Of a DNA stretch of 64,000 nt, positions 52,049-63,181 are shown in pieces. Every line of letters starts with the position of its first letter. Position 1 is the first letter of the stretch. A model generated the notes under the pieces. It was not told the origin of the DNA and ran no database searches. It saw nothing but the letters and a program-made list of their open reading frames with translations. The position numbers and the translations under genes are program-made. Origin of the DNA: Phycicoccus sp. HDW14 (GTDB lineage: Bacteria > Actinomycetota > Actinomycetes > Actinomycetales > Dermatophilaceae); contig NZ_CP049935.1 in the NCBI RefSeq assembly GCF_011383005.1, positions 1,550,001-1,614,000 of the forward strand, given 5' to 3'.

Positions 52049-52864
52049 TCAGGCCAGGGGGTCACCGGGTCGGAGGACGAGGTCGAGCATCCGCTCCCCC
52101 GGCTCGAGGCCGCGCTCGGCCATCGCCCGCAGCGACTCCGGGGTGTCGACGCCGGCCCGGACGAAGCGACCGGAGAAGGCGTCGAGGTCACCGGAGGCCA
52201 GGGCCAGCACGAGCGCGGCGACCTCCTCGGGCGAGGTCCACTCGGTGCGGTCTGCGTGCGCCTCCATCGCCTCGGTCATGTCGGTGCGGACCACCCCGGG
52301 CATGAGGTCGAAGGCCCGGATGCCGCGGTCCCAGCCGGCGAGGTGGGTCGAGCCGGTGAGCCGGGCCAGCGCGGTCTTGGCGACGTTGTAGGCGCTCGCC
52401 ACGTCGCCCGCACGCCGGCCGGCCCCGGAGTTGAGGTTGACGACCCGGCCACCGCCCGCGGCGAGCAGGTGCGGGGCGACGAGCCAGGTCATGAGGTAGG
52501 GGCCGAGCACGTCGACCTCCACGGTGTGCCACCACTCGTCGGGGTCGGAGGCGAAGACGTCGACCTCGGCGTCGGCGACCCCGGCGTTGTTGACGAGCAG
52601 GTCGATGCGGCCCTGACGCTCGACGACCTCGGCGACCCACGCCGTGAGCGCCGCCCGGTCGGTGACCGGTGCGACCGTCGAGGACCCACGCTCGACGACC
52701 CAGCCGGCGTCCTCGAGCGCGAGCGCGACGTGCCGCCCGATGCCCCGGGAGGCGCCGGTGACGACGGCGACGAGGTGGCCGCCCCGCCCGGCGGCGACCT
52801 CGGTGTCTGGCTCCGGCGTCACGTCACCGTCGTCGTCGACCGGCTCGTCGATGACGCCGGTCAC
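52049..52864 (-). CDS. SDR-family oxidoreductase
   Basis: A 271-residue short-chain dehydrogenase. The dinucleotide loop is VVTGASRGIGRHVA (about 34-47), NNAG is at about residue 93, the catalytic Ser is in LNSGAG and the YNVAK catalytic pair near 160. The first 28 residues are an acidic extension. The GTG start overlaps the pheT stop (GTGA), so it is the last gene of the pheST operon. Substrate unknown. Confidence 0.86.
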   Translation of the reverse strand: MTGVIDEPVDDDGDVTPEPDTEVAAGRGGHLVAVVTGASRGIGRHVALALEDAGWVVERGSSTVAPVTDRAALTAWVAEVVERQGRIDLLVNNAGVADAEVDVFASDPDEWWHTVEVDVLGPYLMTWLVAPHLLAAGGGRVVNLNSGAGRRAGDVASAYNVAKTALARLTGSTHLAGWDRGIRAFDLMPGVVRTDMTEAMEAHADRTEWTSPEEVAALVLALASGDLDAFSGRFVRAGVDTPESLRAMAERGLEPGERMLDLVLRPGDPLA

Positions 52865-55409
52865 GCGCGCTGCACCGCACCGTGCGCCGCGGCGGCCGCG
52901 GCCACGGCGGCGTCGCGCAGCCCGGACACCTCGTCGGTGGTCAGCGTGCGCTCGGGCGAGCGGAAGGTGAGCCGGTAGGCGAGCGAGCGCCGCCCCTCAC
53001 CGACCTGGTCGCCCTCGTAGACGTCGAACAGCCGGACCTCCTCGAGCAGGTCGCCGCCACCCGCCACGAGGGCGTCGCGCACCTCGGCCGCCGGGACCGA
53101 GCGGTCGACGACGAGCGCGACGTCGCTCTGGGCCATCGGGTAGGTCGCGAGCGTCCGGGCGACGACCGTGTGGTCGGCGGCGCGGGTCAGGGCGTCGAGG
53201 TCGAGCTCGGCGCCGACGGTGCGCGCCGGCAGGCCGAGGGCCGCGACGACCTTCGGGTGCAGCTCGCCGACGTGGCCGAGCACCGTGCCGTCGGCGAGCG
53301 ACACGCGGGCGCAGCGGCCGGGGTGCCACGGCATCGCGGCGTCGGCGGTGGTGACCACCTCGACGTCGAGTGCCTCCGCGAGGACCTGGACGAGCTCGAG
53401 GACGTCGAAGACCTCGGCCCGGCGTCCGGCACCCCACCATCCGGCCCGGTCGCGGTCGCCCGCGAGGAGCAGGCCGAGGTGACGCGGCTGGGGCGGCACG
53501 GCGGCGCGGATGGCCGCCAGCGTCGCCTCGTCCGGACGCACGCCGACGTCCTCGGTGGGCGCCGCGGCCTGCGGGCCCTCGAGTGCGGTGACGAGCCCGA
53601 GCTCGAAGAGCCCGACGTCCTTGGCGCCGCGGGAGACGTTGCGCCGCAACGCATCCACCATCGTCGAGACGAGCGTGGTGCGCATGAACGGCTGCTCGTC
53701 GGACAGGGGGTTGGCGATGCGCACGGTGCGCGCCGTCTCGGCGGCGACGTCGAGGCCGAGGTCGGCCAGGCGGTCGCCTCCGACGAACGGGGCGCTCCAC
53801 ACCTCCGAGAGCCCCTGCGCGGCAAGGAGGTTCGCGACGATGCGACGAACCCGCTGCGCGTGCGTGAGGCCCGAGCCACCGGGCGGTGTCGGCAGCAGCG
53901 ACGGGATGCGCTCGTACCCGTGGATGCGCGCGACCTCCTCGACGAGGTCCTCGGCCGTCGTGAGGTCGGGGCGCCACGAGGGTGGCAGGACGGTGAGCGC
54001 GTCGCCCTCGGCCGTCACGGTGCACCCGATCTGCTCGAGCACCCCGACCACCGTGGCGGCGTCGTAGTCGACCCCGACGATGCGCGAGGGGAAGCCGGCC
54101 GACATCGCGACGGTGACCGGGGCCGCGACCGACCCGACGTCGGTGACCGCGTCGTCGGCCGTGCCGCCGCCGTACCGCACGAGCAGGTCGACGACGAGCT
54201 GCACCGCGGCGGGCGGCAGCTGCGGGTCGACGCCGCGCTCGAAGCGTCGCGACGCCTCGCTCGGCAGCCGGTGCCGCCGGGCCGTCCGGGCGATCGAGAC
54301 CGGGTCGAAGTGGGCGGCCTCGACGAGCACGTCGGTGGTCGTGGCCGACACCTCGGTGGAGGCGCCGCCCATGACGCCGGCGATGCCGATGGGCGTGCCG
54401 CCGCCGTCGGTGATGAGGAGGTCCTCGGGGTCGAGGGTGCGCTCGACGTCGTCGAGGGTGGTCATCCGCTCCCCCTCCCGGGCCCGCCGCACCACGATCC
54501 GCTCACCGAGGCGGGCGAGGTCGTAGGCGTGCAGCGGCTGGCCGAGGCCGAGCATCACGTAGTTCGTGACGTCGACGGCCAGCGAGATGGGCCGCATGCC
54601 GGCCTCGGTGAGGCGGGCCCGCAGCCACGCCGGGCTCGGGGCCGCGACGTCGATGCCGCGCACGACCCGGGCCACGAACCGGTCGCAGCCGGCGCGGCCG
54701 CGGATCGGCGCGTCGTCGGCGACCTCCACGAGGTACCCACCGGAGCCGCCGCTCGGGGCCGCCGCCGCGAGCGCCGTCACCGGGTCGGTGAACTCCGCGC
54801 CGGTCGCGTGCCCGTACTCGCGGGCGACACCGCGCACGGAGAAGCAGTACCCGCGGTCGGGCGTCACGTTGACCTCGACGGTCTCGCGGTCGAGGCCGAG
54901 GATCGCGATGGCGTCGGCGCCCGGGACGCAGCGCGCGAGCGACTCGGGGTCGTCGGCGAAGCGCCGGGTGAGCACGATGATGCCGTCGTGGTCGTCGCCG
55001 AGCCCCAGCTCGCGCTCGGAGCAGATCATCCCGGCCGAGACATGGCCGTAGGTCTTGCGCGCCGAGACCTCGAGCGGACCCTGCGGGGTCGGCAGCACCC
55101 CGCCGGGGAGGATGACGGGCACGAGGTCGCCCGCCTCGAAGTTGTGCGCGCCGCAGACGATGCCCTGGGGCTCTCCGGTGCCGTTGGCGTCACCGACGTC
55201 GACCGAGCACCAGTTGATCGTCTTGCCGTTCTTCTGCGGCTCCTTCTCGAGGGTCAGGACGCGCCCGACGACGAGCGGACCGGTGACCCCGCCACCGTGC
55301 AGCCCCTCCTCCTCGAGCCCGACGGCGACGAGCGAGGCGGCGATGTCGGCACCGCTCGCCTCCTCCGGCACCGCGACGTACTCGCGCAGCCAGTCGACCG
55401 GAACCCGCA

Positions 55410-55410
<1 letters not shown>
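52861..55410 (-). CDS. pheT: Phenylalanyl-tRNA synthetase beta subunit PheT
   Basis: An 849-residue beta subunit. It begins MRVPVDWLREYVAVP and has a tRNA-binding OB domain near the N-terminus (VVGRVLTLEKEP, GEPQGIVCGAHNFEAGD), the B3/B4 editing domain, B5 and a C-terminal FDX-ACB domain (SDVALVVDRSVPAAEVRDALVAGG). The start overlaps the pheS stop by one base (ATGA-type). Intact, in contrast to pheS. Confidence 0.96.
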
Positions 55411-56678
<1,268 letters not shown>

Positions 56679-57875
56679 TCACCGGTCCAGCGTAACGGGG
56701 CGCCGGCCGGTGAGGAGGAAGGCGACCACGGCGACGGCAGCGCCGACGACCGCCACGGCGAGGAAGCCCGCACCCCCGCCGTAGTGGTCGACGGTCCACC
56801 CGGCGAGCGGCGCACCGACCGCCCCGCCGGCCGTCATCGCGGAGTTGTGCCAGCCCATCGCCTCGCCGCGCACCTGCGCGGGGACCAGCCCGGCGATCTC
56901 GTGGACCGTCGCGGTGATGGTCGGGGCGCAGAGCAGCCCGGCGAGCAGCGCGAGGGCGCCGAGCTGCAGGGTCGAGGTGGCCAGGACCATCGGCGCGGTG
57001 ACCAGCGCCAGGGCGAGCAGGAGCCAGCGCGCCGGGACGTCGCGGGACAGGGCCCCGTAGAGCAGACCGCCGACCAGCGACCCGAACCCCCAGAGCACGA
57101 GCACGAGCCCGAGCAGGCCCATGGAGCCGAACTCGCGGACGGCGCTGACGAAGGCGAGGTCGGAGCCGGCGAGCATGACGGCCGTCGCGGCGACGAGGCC
57201 GAGCACGACGAGGACCGGGCCCCGGAACCAGGTGCCGAACCGCAGACCGTGGCGCGCAGGACCGGCCTCGGCCTCCGCCTCGGTGCGCAGCGGCGGGTCG
57301 AGCAGCCAGATGCCGACGCCCGCGAGGACGGCCAGGGCCTGGACGACGAAGAGCACCCACGCGGTGGACCAGTGCGTGGCGGCGACGACGGCCACGGCCG
57401 GCGCGATCATGAACGAGACCTCGACGGCGGCCGAGTCGAGGGAGATGGCGGTGCGGCGGTCCTGCTCCTCGACGCCGGCGATGACGGCCTGGCGCACGAC
57501 CGAGCCGATCGGCACCGCGAACAGCCCGGCGACGGTGACGAGCGCGAGCAGCGCCCAGTACCCCACCCACGGTGCCGTGCCCCAGCACAGGCCCGAGACG
57601 ACGAGGGAGGGCCCGACGACGGCGCGCAGGCCGTGCCGGTCGAGGAGCCGGCCGCGCCAGGGCCCGCTCACGGCGATGGCGGTGGTCACCCCCGCACCGA
57701 CGAGCCCGGCCATCGCGTAGCTGTGGCCGAGCGTGGTGACGACGTGGAGGGTGACGAGGACCGGGGTCGCGAACATCGGGATCCGGGTCAGCGTGCCGAG
57801 GACGAGGGTCCTGCGCAGCGACGGCCGGGAGAGGACGCGCCGGTACGGCGCAAGGGTCACCGTCGTCACCCGCAC
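56679..57875 (-). CDS. MFS-family exporter
   Basis: About 398 residues, 12 predicted membrane helices. It begins [33 protein letters not shown]. Helical segments such as [20 protein letters not shown] and [26 protein letters not shown] have the drug/sugar-efflux layout of actinobacterial DHA1-like carriers. The GTG at 57875 was chosen; an upstream in-frame GTG and a downstream GTG exist. Substrate unknown. Divergent from katA across about 133 bases. Confidence 0.82.
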   Translation of the reverse strand: MRVTTVTLAPYRRVLSRPSLRRTLVLGTLTRIPMFATPVLVTLHVVTTLGHSYAMAGLVGAGVTTAIAVSGPWRGRLLDRHGLRAVVGPSLVVSGLCWGTAPWVGYWALLALVTVAGLFAVPIGSVVRQAVIAGVEEQDRRTAISLDSAAVEVSFMIAPAVAVVAATHWSTAWVLFVVQALAVLAGVGIWLLDPPLRTEAEAEAGPARHGLRFGTWFRGPVLVVLGLVAATAVMLAGSDLAFVSAVREFGSMGLLGLVLVLWGFGSLVGGLLYGALSRDVPARWLLLALALVTAPMVLATSTLQLGALALLAGLLCAPTITATVHEIAGLVPAQVRGEAMGWHNSAMTAGGAVGAPLAGWTVDHYGGGAGFLAVAVVGAAVAVVAFLLTGRRPVTLDR

Positions 57876-57943
57876 ACTCTGACACCCCACCCCGGGCCCC
57901 GCCATTCGAGCCGACCGGCGCGTCGCCGAGCGGGCCCACCGCT

Positions 57944-57964
57944 TGTCTTGACTCGTTCAAGACA
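57944..57964 (+). promoter_or_regulatory. Perfect 8-bp dyad upstream of the catalase (candidate Fur-family operator)
   Basis: TGTCTTGA (57944-57951) and TCAAGACA (57957-57964) are perfect inverted arms with a 5-base centre. It overlaps TTGACT, a plausible -35 element, about 45 bases before the katA ATG. Catalase genes in actinobacteria are often controlled by FurA/CatR-type peroxide-sensing repressors that bind dyads of this kind. No fur gene lies in this window. Confidence 0.65.
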
Positions 57965-58008
57965 GAGTGCGAGGGTGGCCGGACGAGGACACGACCGAAG
58001 GAGCAGCG

Positions 58009-59573
58009 ATGACGACCGACCCGTACGCACACCCCGAGGACCTCGGCACCCCCACCGGCTCGACGACGGCGGGCGGCGCCCGCGCCGAGAGCGACACCCA
58101 GAGCCTCAGCCTCTCCCCCGACGGCCCGCTGATGCTCCACGACGTGCACCTGCTCGACACGCTGGCGCACTTCAACCGCGAGAACATCCCCGAGCGCAAG
58201 CCGCACGCCAAGGGTTCCGGCGCGTTCGGCACCTTCACGGTGACCCACGACATCACCCGCTTCACGAAGGCCTCGGTCTTCCGTCCCGGCTCGCAGGTGC
58301 GCACCCTGGCGCGCTTCTCCACCGTGGCCGGCGAGCTCGGCTCGGCCGACACCTGGCGGGACGTGCGCGGCTTCTCGGTCCGCTTCTACACCGACGAGGG
58401 CAACTGGGACCTCGTCGGCAACAACACCCCCGTCTTCTTCCTCCGGGACCCGATGAAGTTCCCGCACTTCATCCGCAGCCAGAAGCGGCTCGCCGACTCG
58501 GCCCTGCGCGACGGCACGATGCAGTGGGACTTCTGGACCAACTCCCCGAGTCGGCGCACCAGGTCACCTACCTCATGGGTGACCGCGGCCTGCCGCGCTC
58601 GTGGCGCCACATGAACGGCTACGGCTCGCACACCTACCTCATGGGCAACGAGGCCGGCGAGAAGCACTGGGTGAAGTTCCACTTCCACACCGAGCAGGGC
58701 GTCGAGAACCTCACGAACGAGGAGGCCGAGCGGATCGCCGGCGCCGACTCCGACTACCACCGGCGCGACCTCTTCGAGGCCATCGAGCGCGGCGAGCACC
58801 CCCGCTGGACCCTCTTCATCCAGGCGATGCCGTACGACGAGGCCGGTGACTACCGGTTCAACCCCTTCGACCTCACGAAGGTCTGGCCGCACGCGGACTA
58901 CCCGCTGCACGAGGTGGGCACCTTCGAGCTCAACGAGAACCCGGTCAACCACTTCGCCCAGATCGAGCAGGCGGCCTTCGCCCCGAGCAACATCGTCCCG
59001 GGCATCGGGTTCTCCCCGGACAAGATGCTCCTCGCCCGGGTCTTCTCCTACGCCGACGCCCACCGCGCGCGGGTCGGCACGAACGCCCACCAGCTGCCCG
59101 TCAACCGTCCGCTGCCCGAGGTCGAGGCGCGGGCCAACCACCTCGTCTTCGACGGAGCGATGAACTACGAGGTCAAGGCCGGCCCGACCTACGTCCCGAA
59201 CAGCGACGGCCGCGGCCACTCGACGCACCAGGGCCCGGTCGCCGAGGGCTGGGAGGCCGACGGCACGATCGTGCGCCAGGCCTACACGCTGCACGCCGAG
59301 GACGACGACTGGACCCAGGCGGGGATGCTCGTGCGCGACGTCTTCGACGACGCCCAGCGCGACCGGTTCGTCGAGACCGTCGCCGGGGCCCTCGGCGGGG
59401 TCCGCGACGACGTCCTCGAGCGGGCCTTCGTCTACTGGGGCAACGTCGACGTCGAGATCGGTCGGCGGATCGAGGAGCGCGTTCGCGGCGGAGCCGGCGA
59501 TCCCATCCCCGGTGCCGCCGACGAGGAGAAGTCCGCGCTGCGCGAGCCCCTCCCGGAGTCCGCGCACCACTGA
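58009..59573 (+). CDS. katA: Heme catalase KatA-type (one apparent frameshift)
   Basis: About 521 residues after correction, monofunctional catalase that dismutes hydrogen peroxide. The distal histidine is in [20 protein letters not shown] and the distal asparagine in [14 protein letters not shown]. The proximal tyrosine is in [16 protein letters not shown]. The frame breaks at the CCCC run 58544-58547; one extra C joins FWTNSP to [14 protein letters not shown]. The start [11 protein letters not shown] follows a GAAGGAGC ribosome-binding site. Regulated probably by the dyad at 57944-57964. Confidence 0.93.
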
Positions 59574-59574
59574 G

Positions 59575-59611
59575 TCACCCGAGGTCGGGGACGCTCACTC
59601 GAGGTCGGGGA
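59575..59611. repeat. 17-base direct duplication at the end of the kinase gene
   Basis: TCACCCGAGGTCGGGGA (59575-59591) and TCACTCGAGGTCGGGGA (59595-59611) differ at one base with a 20-base period. On the minus strand the last five codons plus stop of the histidine kinase are repeated just beyond the stop, so a short tandem duplication seems to have added a copy of the 3' end. Confidence 0.7.
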
Positions 59612-60662
59612 AGGTCGCCCGCAGTCGGGCGCCGCCGGTCGGGCCCTTCTCGACCACGACCTCGCCGCCGTGGGCCTCGACGAGCCCCCGCACGAGGTAG
59701 AGGCCGAGGCCAGTGCCGTGCTTGGCCCCGGCCTGCCAGAAGCGGGAGAAGACCAGCTCGCGGTGCTGCGGGGCGATGCCGTCGCCGTCGTCGGTGACGA
59801 CGACGTCGACGGCCGCCGGGCCCTCCCAGCCGGCCCGCTCGGCGGCGATGTGGACGCGACCGCGACCGTGCCGCAGGGCGTTGTCGACGAGGTTGGTCAG
59901 CACCTGCTCGAGCCGGTCGGGGTCGGCCCACACGACGTCGACGCCGTCGCCGACGTGCAGCTCGAACTGCTCGCGCTCGGCGCCGGCGGCCACCCGCCGC
60001 TCGACCTGCGCCTCGAGGCGCGGGCGGACCGGTACGGGCACGGCGTGGACCGTCAACCGGCCGGCGCCGATCCGGGAGGTGTCGAGGAGCTCGGTGATGA
60101 GCCGGGTGACGCGGTCGGCGTCGGCCTCGATGGTCTCGAGCATCAGCCGCTTCTGGTCGTCGGTGAACCGGTCCCAGTTGCGCAGGAGGGTCGAGGAGAA
60201 GCCCTTGACGCCGGTGAGCGGCGAGCGCAGCTCGTGGGCGACCGAGGTCAGCAGGGCCGCGCTCTCCTTCTCGGCCCGGCGCCGGCCCTCGGCGTCGCGC
60301 AGGCCGAGGACGACGGCGACCACCGGCTGGCGCCGACCGCGCCGGTTGTACTGCGCCGTGACGAGCAGCTCGCGGCCCGAGGGCAGCACGAGCAGCCGTT
60401 CACGGTGGCCGGTGCGGGTGTCGAGCCCGTGCCAGGGGTCGGTGAGCTCCCACCACGAGTCGCCCCCGAGGTCCTGCAGCGGGAGGGCCTCGACGACGTC
60501 CCGGCCGACGACGTCGGAGGCGCGCAGGCCGGTGATGCGCTCGGCCCGGGTGTTCATGAACCGGACGGTGCGCTCGGGTCCGATCGCGGCGACGAGGCCG
60601 TCGGGGATGAACTCCAGACCGTTGGCGGCGAGGTCGTCGGGGACGATGTACCGCTCGGACAT
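59595..60662 (-). CDS. Orphan cytoplasmic PAS-domain histidine kinase
   Basis: 355 residues from MSERYIVPDDL (an ATG three codons earlier is possible). A PAS domain (about 20-130) precedes the HisKA region with the phosphoacceptor in SVAHELRSPLTGVKGFSSTL. The HATPase has the N box LTNLVDNALRHG, DDGDGI (G1), FSRFWQAG and the GTGLGLYLVRGLVEAHGG (G2) loop. No membrane helix, so it senses a cytoplasmic signal. No response regulator is adjacent, so its partner is elsewhere. Confidence 0.88.
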   Translation of the reverse strand: MSERYIVPDDLAANGLEFIPDGLVAAIGPERTVRFMNTRAERITGLRASDVVGRDVVEALPLQDLGGDSWWELTDPWHGLDTRTGHRERLLVLPSGRELLVTAQYNRRGRRQPVVAVVLGLRDAEGRRRAEKESAALLTSVAHELRSPLTGVKGFSSTLLRNWDRFTDDQKRLMLETIEADADRVTRLITELLDTSRIGAGRLTVHAVPVPVRPRLEAQVERRVAAGAEREQFELHVGDGVDVVWADPDRLEQVLTNLVDNALRHGRGRVHIAAERAGWEGPAAVDVVVTDDGDGIAPQHRELVFSRFWQAGAKHGTGLGLYLVRGLVEAHGGEVVVEKGPTGGARLRATFPDLE

Positions 60663-60672
60663 GGGGCGCACG

Positions 60673-61482
60673 TTACCCCGCGCCCCCTCCGGACCCGAGG
60701 ACCCCCGCCGAGGCGTAGAGGCAGATCGTCGCGGCCATCGCGAGGTTGAGCGACTCCGCGCGGCCGTGGATGGGCACCCGCACCACCTCGTCGCAGGCGT
60801 CGCGGGTCTGCGCGGGAAGGCCCCAGGCCTCGTTCCCCATCACCCAGCAGTGGGGTCCGGTGAGGTCGGCGTCCGGCAGGAGCGTGGTGCCCGCGCCGTC
60901 GGCGGCCAGCGTGCGCACCCCGGCGGCGCGCAGGGCGGCGAGGGTGGCGGCGACGTCGAGGCCGGTGACGACGGGCAGGTGGAAGAGCGAGCCCGCGGTC
61001 GAGCGGACGACCTTCGGGGAGTGCACGTCGACCGAGGCGTCGCTGACGAGCACCGCGTCGGCGCCGGCGGCGTCGGCCCCGCGGATGACGGTGCCGGCGT
61101 TCCCGGGGTCGCGGACGTGGGTCAGCAGGACGAGCAGGCGCGGTGCGGCGGCCAGCACGTCGGCGAGGGCGTCGGATGCCTCGTCGACGACGGCCAGGAC
61201 ACCCTGGGGCGCCTCCGCGTCGGCCATCGCGGCGAGGACCTCGGGCGTCACCTCGTGGACCCACAGGCCCGCCGCCCTCGCCGGCTCGACGAGGTCGGCG
61301 GCGTAGCGCTGGGCGGCGTCGGGCGTCAGGTAGACGTCGCGGACCCGCTCGGGCGCGTGCCGGACCGCCTCGCGCACCCCCTGGGGTCCCTCGACGGCAA
61401 AGCGGCCGGTGCGCGAACGCACCGACCGCTTCGACAGCGCCGCGACGGACCGGACCCGGTCGGACCGGGGGTTGTCCATCAT
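60673..61482 (-). CDS. SpoU/TrmH-family rRNA 2'-O-methyltransferase
   Basis: A 269-residue SPOUT methyltransferase. An N-terminal substrate-binding domain (RTGRFAVEGPQGVREAV) is followed by the knotted domain with THVRDPGNAGTVIRGADAAGAD (motif 1), VMGNEAWGLP (motif 2) and VRVPIHGRAESLNLAMAATICLY (motif 3). It sits directly downstream of rplT, as tsnR does in M. tuberculosis (Rv1644). The likely target is 23S rRNA, but the nucleotide cannot be read from the sequence. Confidence 0.9.
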   Translation of the reverse strand: MMDNPRSDRVRSVAALSKRSVRSRTGRFAVEGPQGVREAVRHAPERVRDVYLTPDAAQRYAADLVEPARAAGLWVHEVTPEVLAAMADAEAPQGVLAVVDEASDALADVLAAAPRLLVLLTHVRDPGNAGTVIRGADAAGADAVLVSDASVDVHSPKVVRSTAGSLFHLPVVTGLDVAATLAALRAAGVRTLAADGAGTTLLPDADLTGPHCWVMGNEAWGLPAQTRDACDEVVRVPIHGRAESLNLAMAATICLYASAGVLGSGGGAG

Positions 61483-61493
61483 CGACGTGTGGT

Positions 61494-61877
61494 TCAGGCG
61501 GAGGCCTTGGCGGGCTCGCGGGCCGGCTGGTTGGCCCGGGCGATCTCGACGAGCGCGGCGAAGGCGGCCTCGTCGTTGACCGCGAGCTCGGCGAGCATGC
61601 GGCGGTCGACCTCGACCTCGGCGGCCTTGAGGCCCTGGATGAAGCGGTTGTAGGTCATGCCGTTGGCGCGGGCCGCGGCGTTGATCCGCTGGATCCAGAG
61701 GCGACGGAAGTCGCCCTTGCGGGCCCGGCGGTCGCGGTAGGCGTAGCCGAGGCTGTGCTGGACCTGCTCCTTGGCCTTGCGGTAGAGCCGCGAGCGCTGC
61801 CCGCGGTAGCCGCTGGCCCGCTCGAGGACGACCCGGCGCTTCTTCTGGGCGTTGACCGCCCGCTTCACGCGTGCCAC
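61494..61877 (-). CDS. rplT: Ribosomal protein L20
   Basis: 127 residues, starting [15 protein letters not shown], with the [51 protein letters not shown] core. Normal length. In Firmicutes L20 represses the infC operon through leader RNA; whether it does so here is unknown. Confidence 0.97.
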   Translation of the reverse strand: MARVKRAVNAQKKRRVVLERASGYRGQRSRLYRKAKEQVQHSLGYAYRDRRARKGDFRRLWIQRINAAARANGMTYNRFIQGLKAAEVEVDRRMLAELAVNDEAAFAALVEIARANQPAREPAKASA

Positions 61878-61922
61878 GTGAGTTCTCCTTGCTGCTTCGT
61901 CAGTTCAGGGGGGTGGATCGGC

Positions 61923-62117
61923 TCACTTGCCGAGGAGCTTCTTGATCTTCTTGGTGTCCGCGGCCGAGACGATGACGTCCTTGGAGAGGCGGCGCGCCTT
62001 CTGCGGGGTCTTCTCGTGGAACTTGTGCACGTGGCCGGCCTGCTCGCGCATGAGCTTGCCCGAGCCGGTGACCCGGAAGCGCTTCTTGGTGCCGCTGTGC
62101 GTCTTGTTCTTCGGCAT
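61923..62117 (-). CDS. rpmI: Ribosomal protein L35
   Basis: 64 residues, MPKNKTHSGTKKRFRVTGSGK with the KHxSG-like and LLGK C-terminal features of bL35. It lies 45 bases upstream of rplT and 57 bases downstream of infC, the standard infC-rpmI-rplT order. Confidence 0.97.
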   Translation of the reverse strand: MPKNKTHSGTKKRFRVTGSGKLMREQAGHVHKFHEKTPQKARRLSKDVIVSAADTKKIKKLLGK

Positions 62118-62174
62118 GGTGCCGATCTCCTTGGGTGGTGTGCTGTCTGGTGCGGTGGTGTGTCGGGGGCGGGC

Positions 62175-62903
62175 TCAGCCCGCGTCGGCCGGCTCGGGCT
62201 TCTCGGCCGGCTCGACCGCCTCGGCCTCGGTCGCCTCGGTCTGCGTCGACTCGGACTCCGTCGCCTCGGTCGCCTCGACCGGCTCGGTCACCTCGTCGGT
62301 GACCTCCTCGATCTCCTCGACCTGCTCGACGGGCTCGTCGTGCTCGGCCTTGGCCTCGTCGCGCTTCTTGCGCTGCTCGGCCATCGCCTGCGCCTTCTTC
62401 TTCGTCGGCGCGAGGACCATGACCATGTTGCGGCCGTCCTGCTTGGGCTGGGACTCGACGGTGCCCAGCTCGATGACGTCCTCGGCGAGGCGCTGGAGCA
62501 GCCGGAACCCGAGCTCGGGGCGGGACTGCTCGCGACCGCGGAACATGATCGTCACCTTGACCTTGTCACCGCCGCCGAGGAACCGGACGACGTGGCCCTT
62601 CTTGGTGCCGTAGTCGTGCGGGTCGATCTTCGGGCGGAGCTTGATCTCCTTGATGACCGTGTTGACCTGGTTCTTGCGCGCCTCACGGGCCTTCATCGCG
62701 GCTTCGTACTTGTACTTGCCGAAGTCCATGAGCTTGGCGACCGGCGGCTTCGCCATCGGTGCGACCTCGACCAGGTCGAGGTCGGCCTCCGCCGCGAGGC
62801 GCAGTGCGTCCTCGACGCGGACGATGCCGACCTGCTCGCCGTTCGGGCCGACCAACCGCACCTCGGGAACCCGGATGCGGTCGTTGATGCGTGGCTCGCT
62901 GAT
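62175..62903 (-). CDS. infC: Translation initiation factor IF-3, apparent AUC start, acidic C-terminal tail
   Basis: 242 residues from AUC at 62903-62901, reading [22 protein letters not shown]. The Shine-Dalgarno GAAGGAG lies 6 bases upstream of the AUC, and no ATG or GTG fits. Rare start codons on infC allow IF-3 to repress its own synthesis, known for AUU in E. coli. The two IF-3 domains (about 1-80 and 85-170) are complete, including [17 protein letters not shown]. The last 55 or so residues form a glutamate-rich tail ([18 protein letters not shown]) absent from E. coli IF-3. Confidence 0.93.
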   Translation of the reverse strand: MSEPRINDRIRVPEVRLVGPNGEQVGIVRVEDALRLAAEADLDLVEVAPMAKPPVAKLMDFGKYKYEAAMKAREARKNQVNTVIKEIKLRPKIDPHDYGTKKGHVVRFLGGGDKVKVTIMFRGREQSRPELGFRLLQRLAEDVIELGTVESQPKQDGRNMVMVLAPTKKKAQAMAEQRKKRDEAKAEHDEPVEQVEEIEEVTDEVTEPVEATEATESESTQTEATEAEAVEPAEKPEPADAG

Positions 62904-62951
62904 GTGCTTCTCCTTCGTCAGTCCTACCGTCGTGACCGCCGGGAACGAGAA

Positions 62952-62983
62952 GAGGCTCCTCGCACCGGGTGCGCAGGAGCCTC
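62952..62983 (-). promoter_or_regulatory. Terminator-like hairpin in the infC leader (candidate attenuator)
   Basis: GAGGCTCCT (62952-62960) and AGGAGCCTC (62975-62983) are perfect arms around an inner GCAC/GTGC stem, followed on the minus strand by CTTCTCGTTCC. It is about 50 bases before the AUC start of infC. Placement matches leader attenuators of infC operons in other phyla; the mechanism here is unknown. Confidence 0.7.
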
Positions 62984-63181
62984 GATTCCGTCGGGCCACC
63001 ACGAGAGGTCGCGGCACGCCGGAGGGCGCACACGACGTCTCGTCGCGGACCGGGACCCGGCGACCGGAGTGGTCGTCGCGGGTGGAAGCGGGGCTTCACT
63101 TGCACACCACCTCGCGAACGAGGCGGTCGGTCAACACCCGAGGTTACCAGCCGGGGCCCGAGGTCCCGAAATCCGCGCTGG

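Noticed and set aside
63106-63134. Possible infC promoter with TTGACC at 63134-63129
   Set aside because: No acceptable -10 hexamer lies 16-19 bases downstream on the minus strand.
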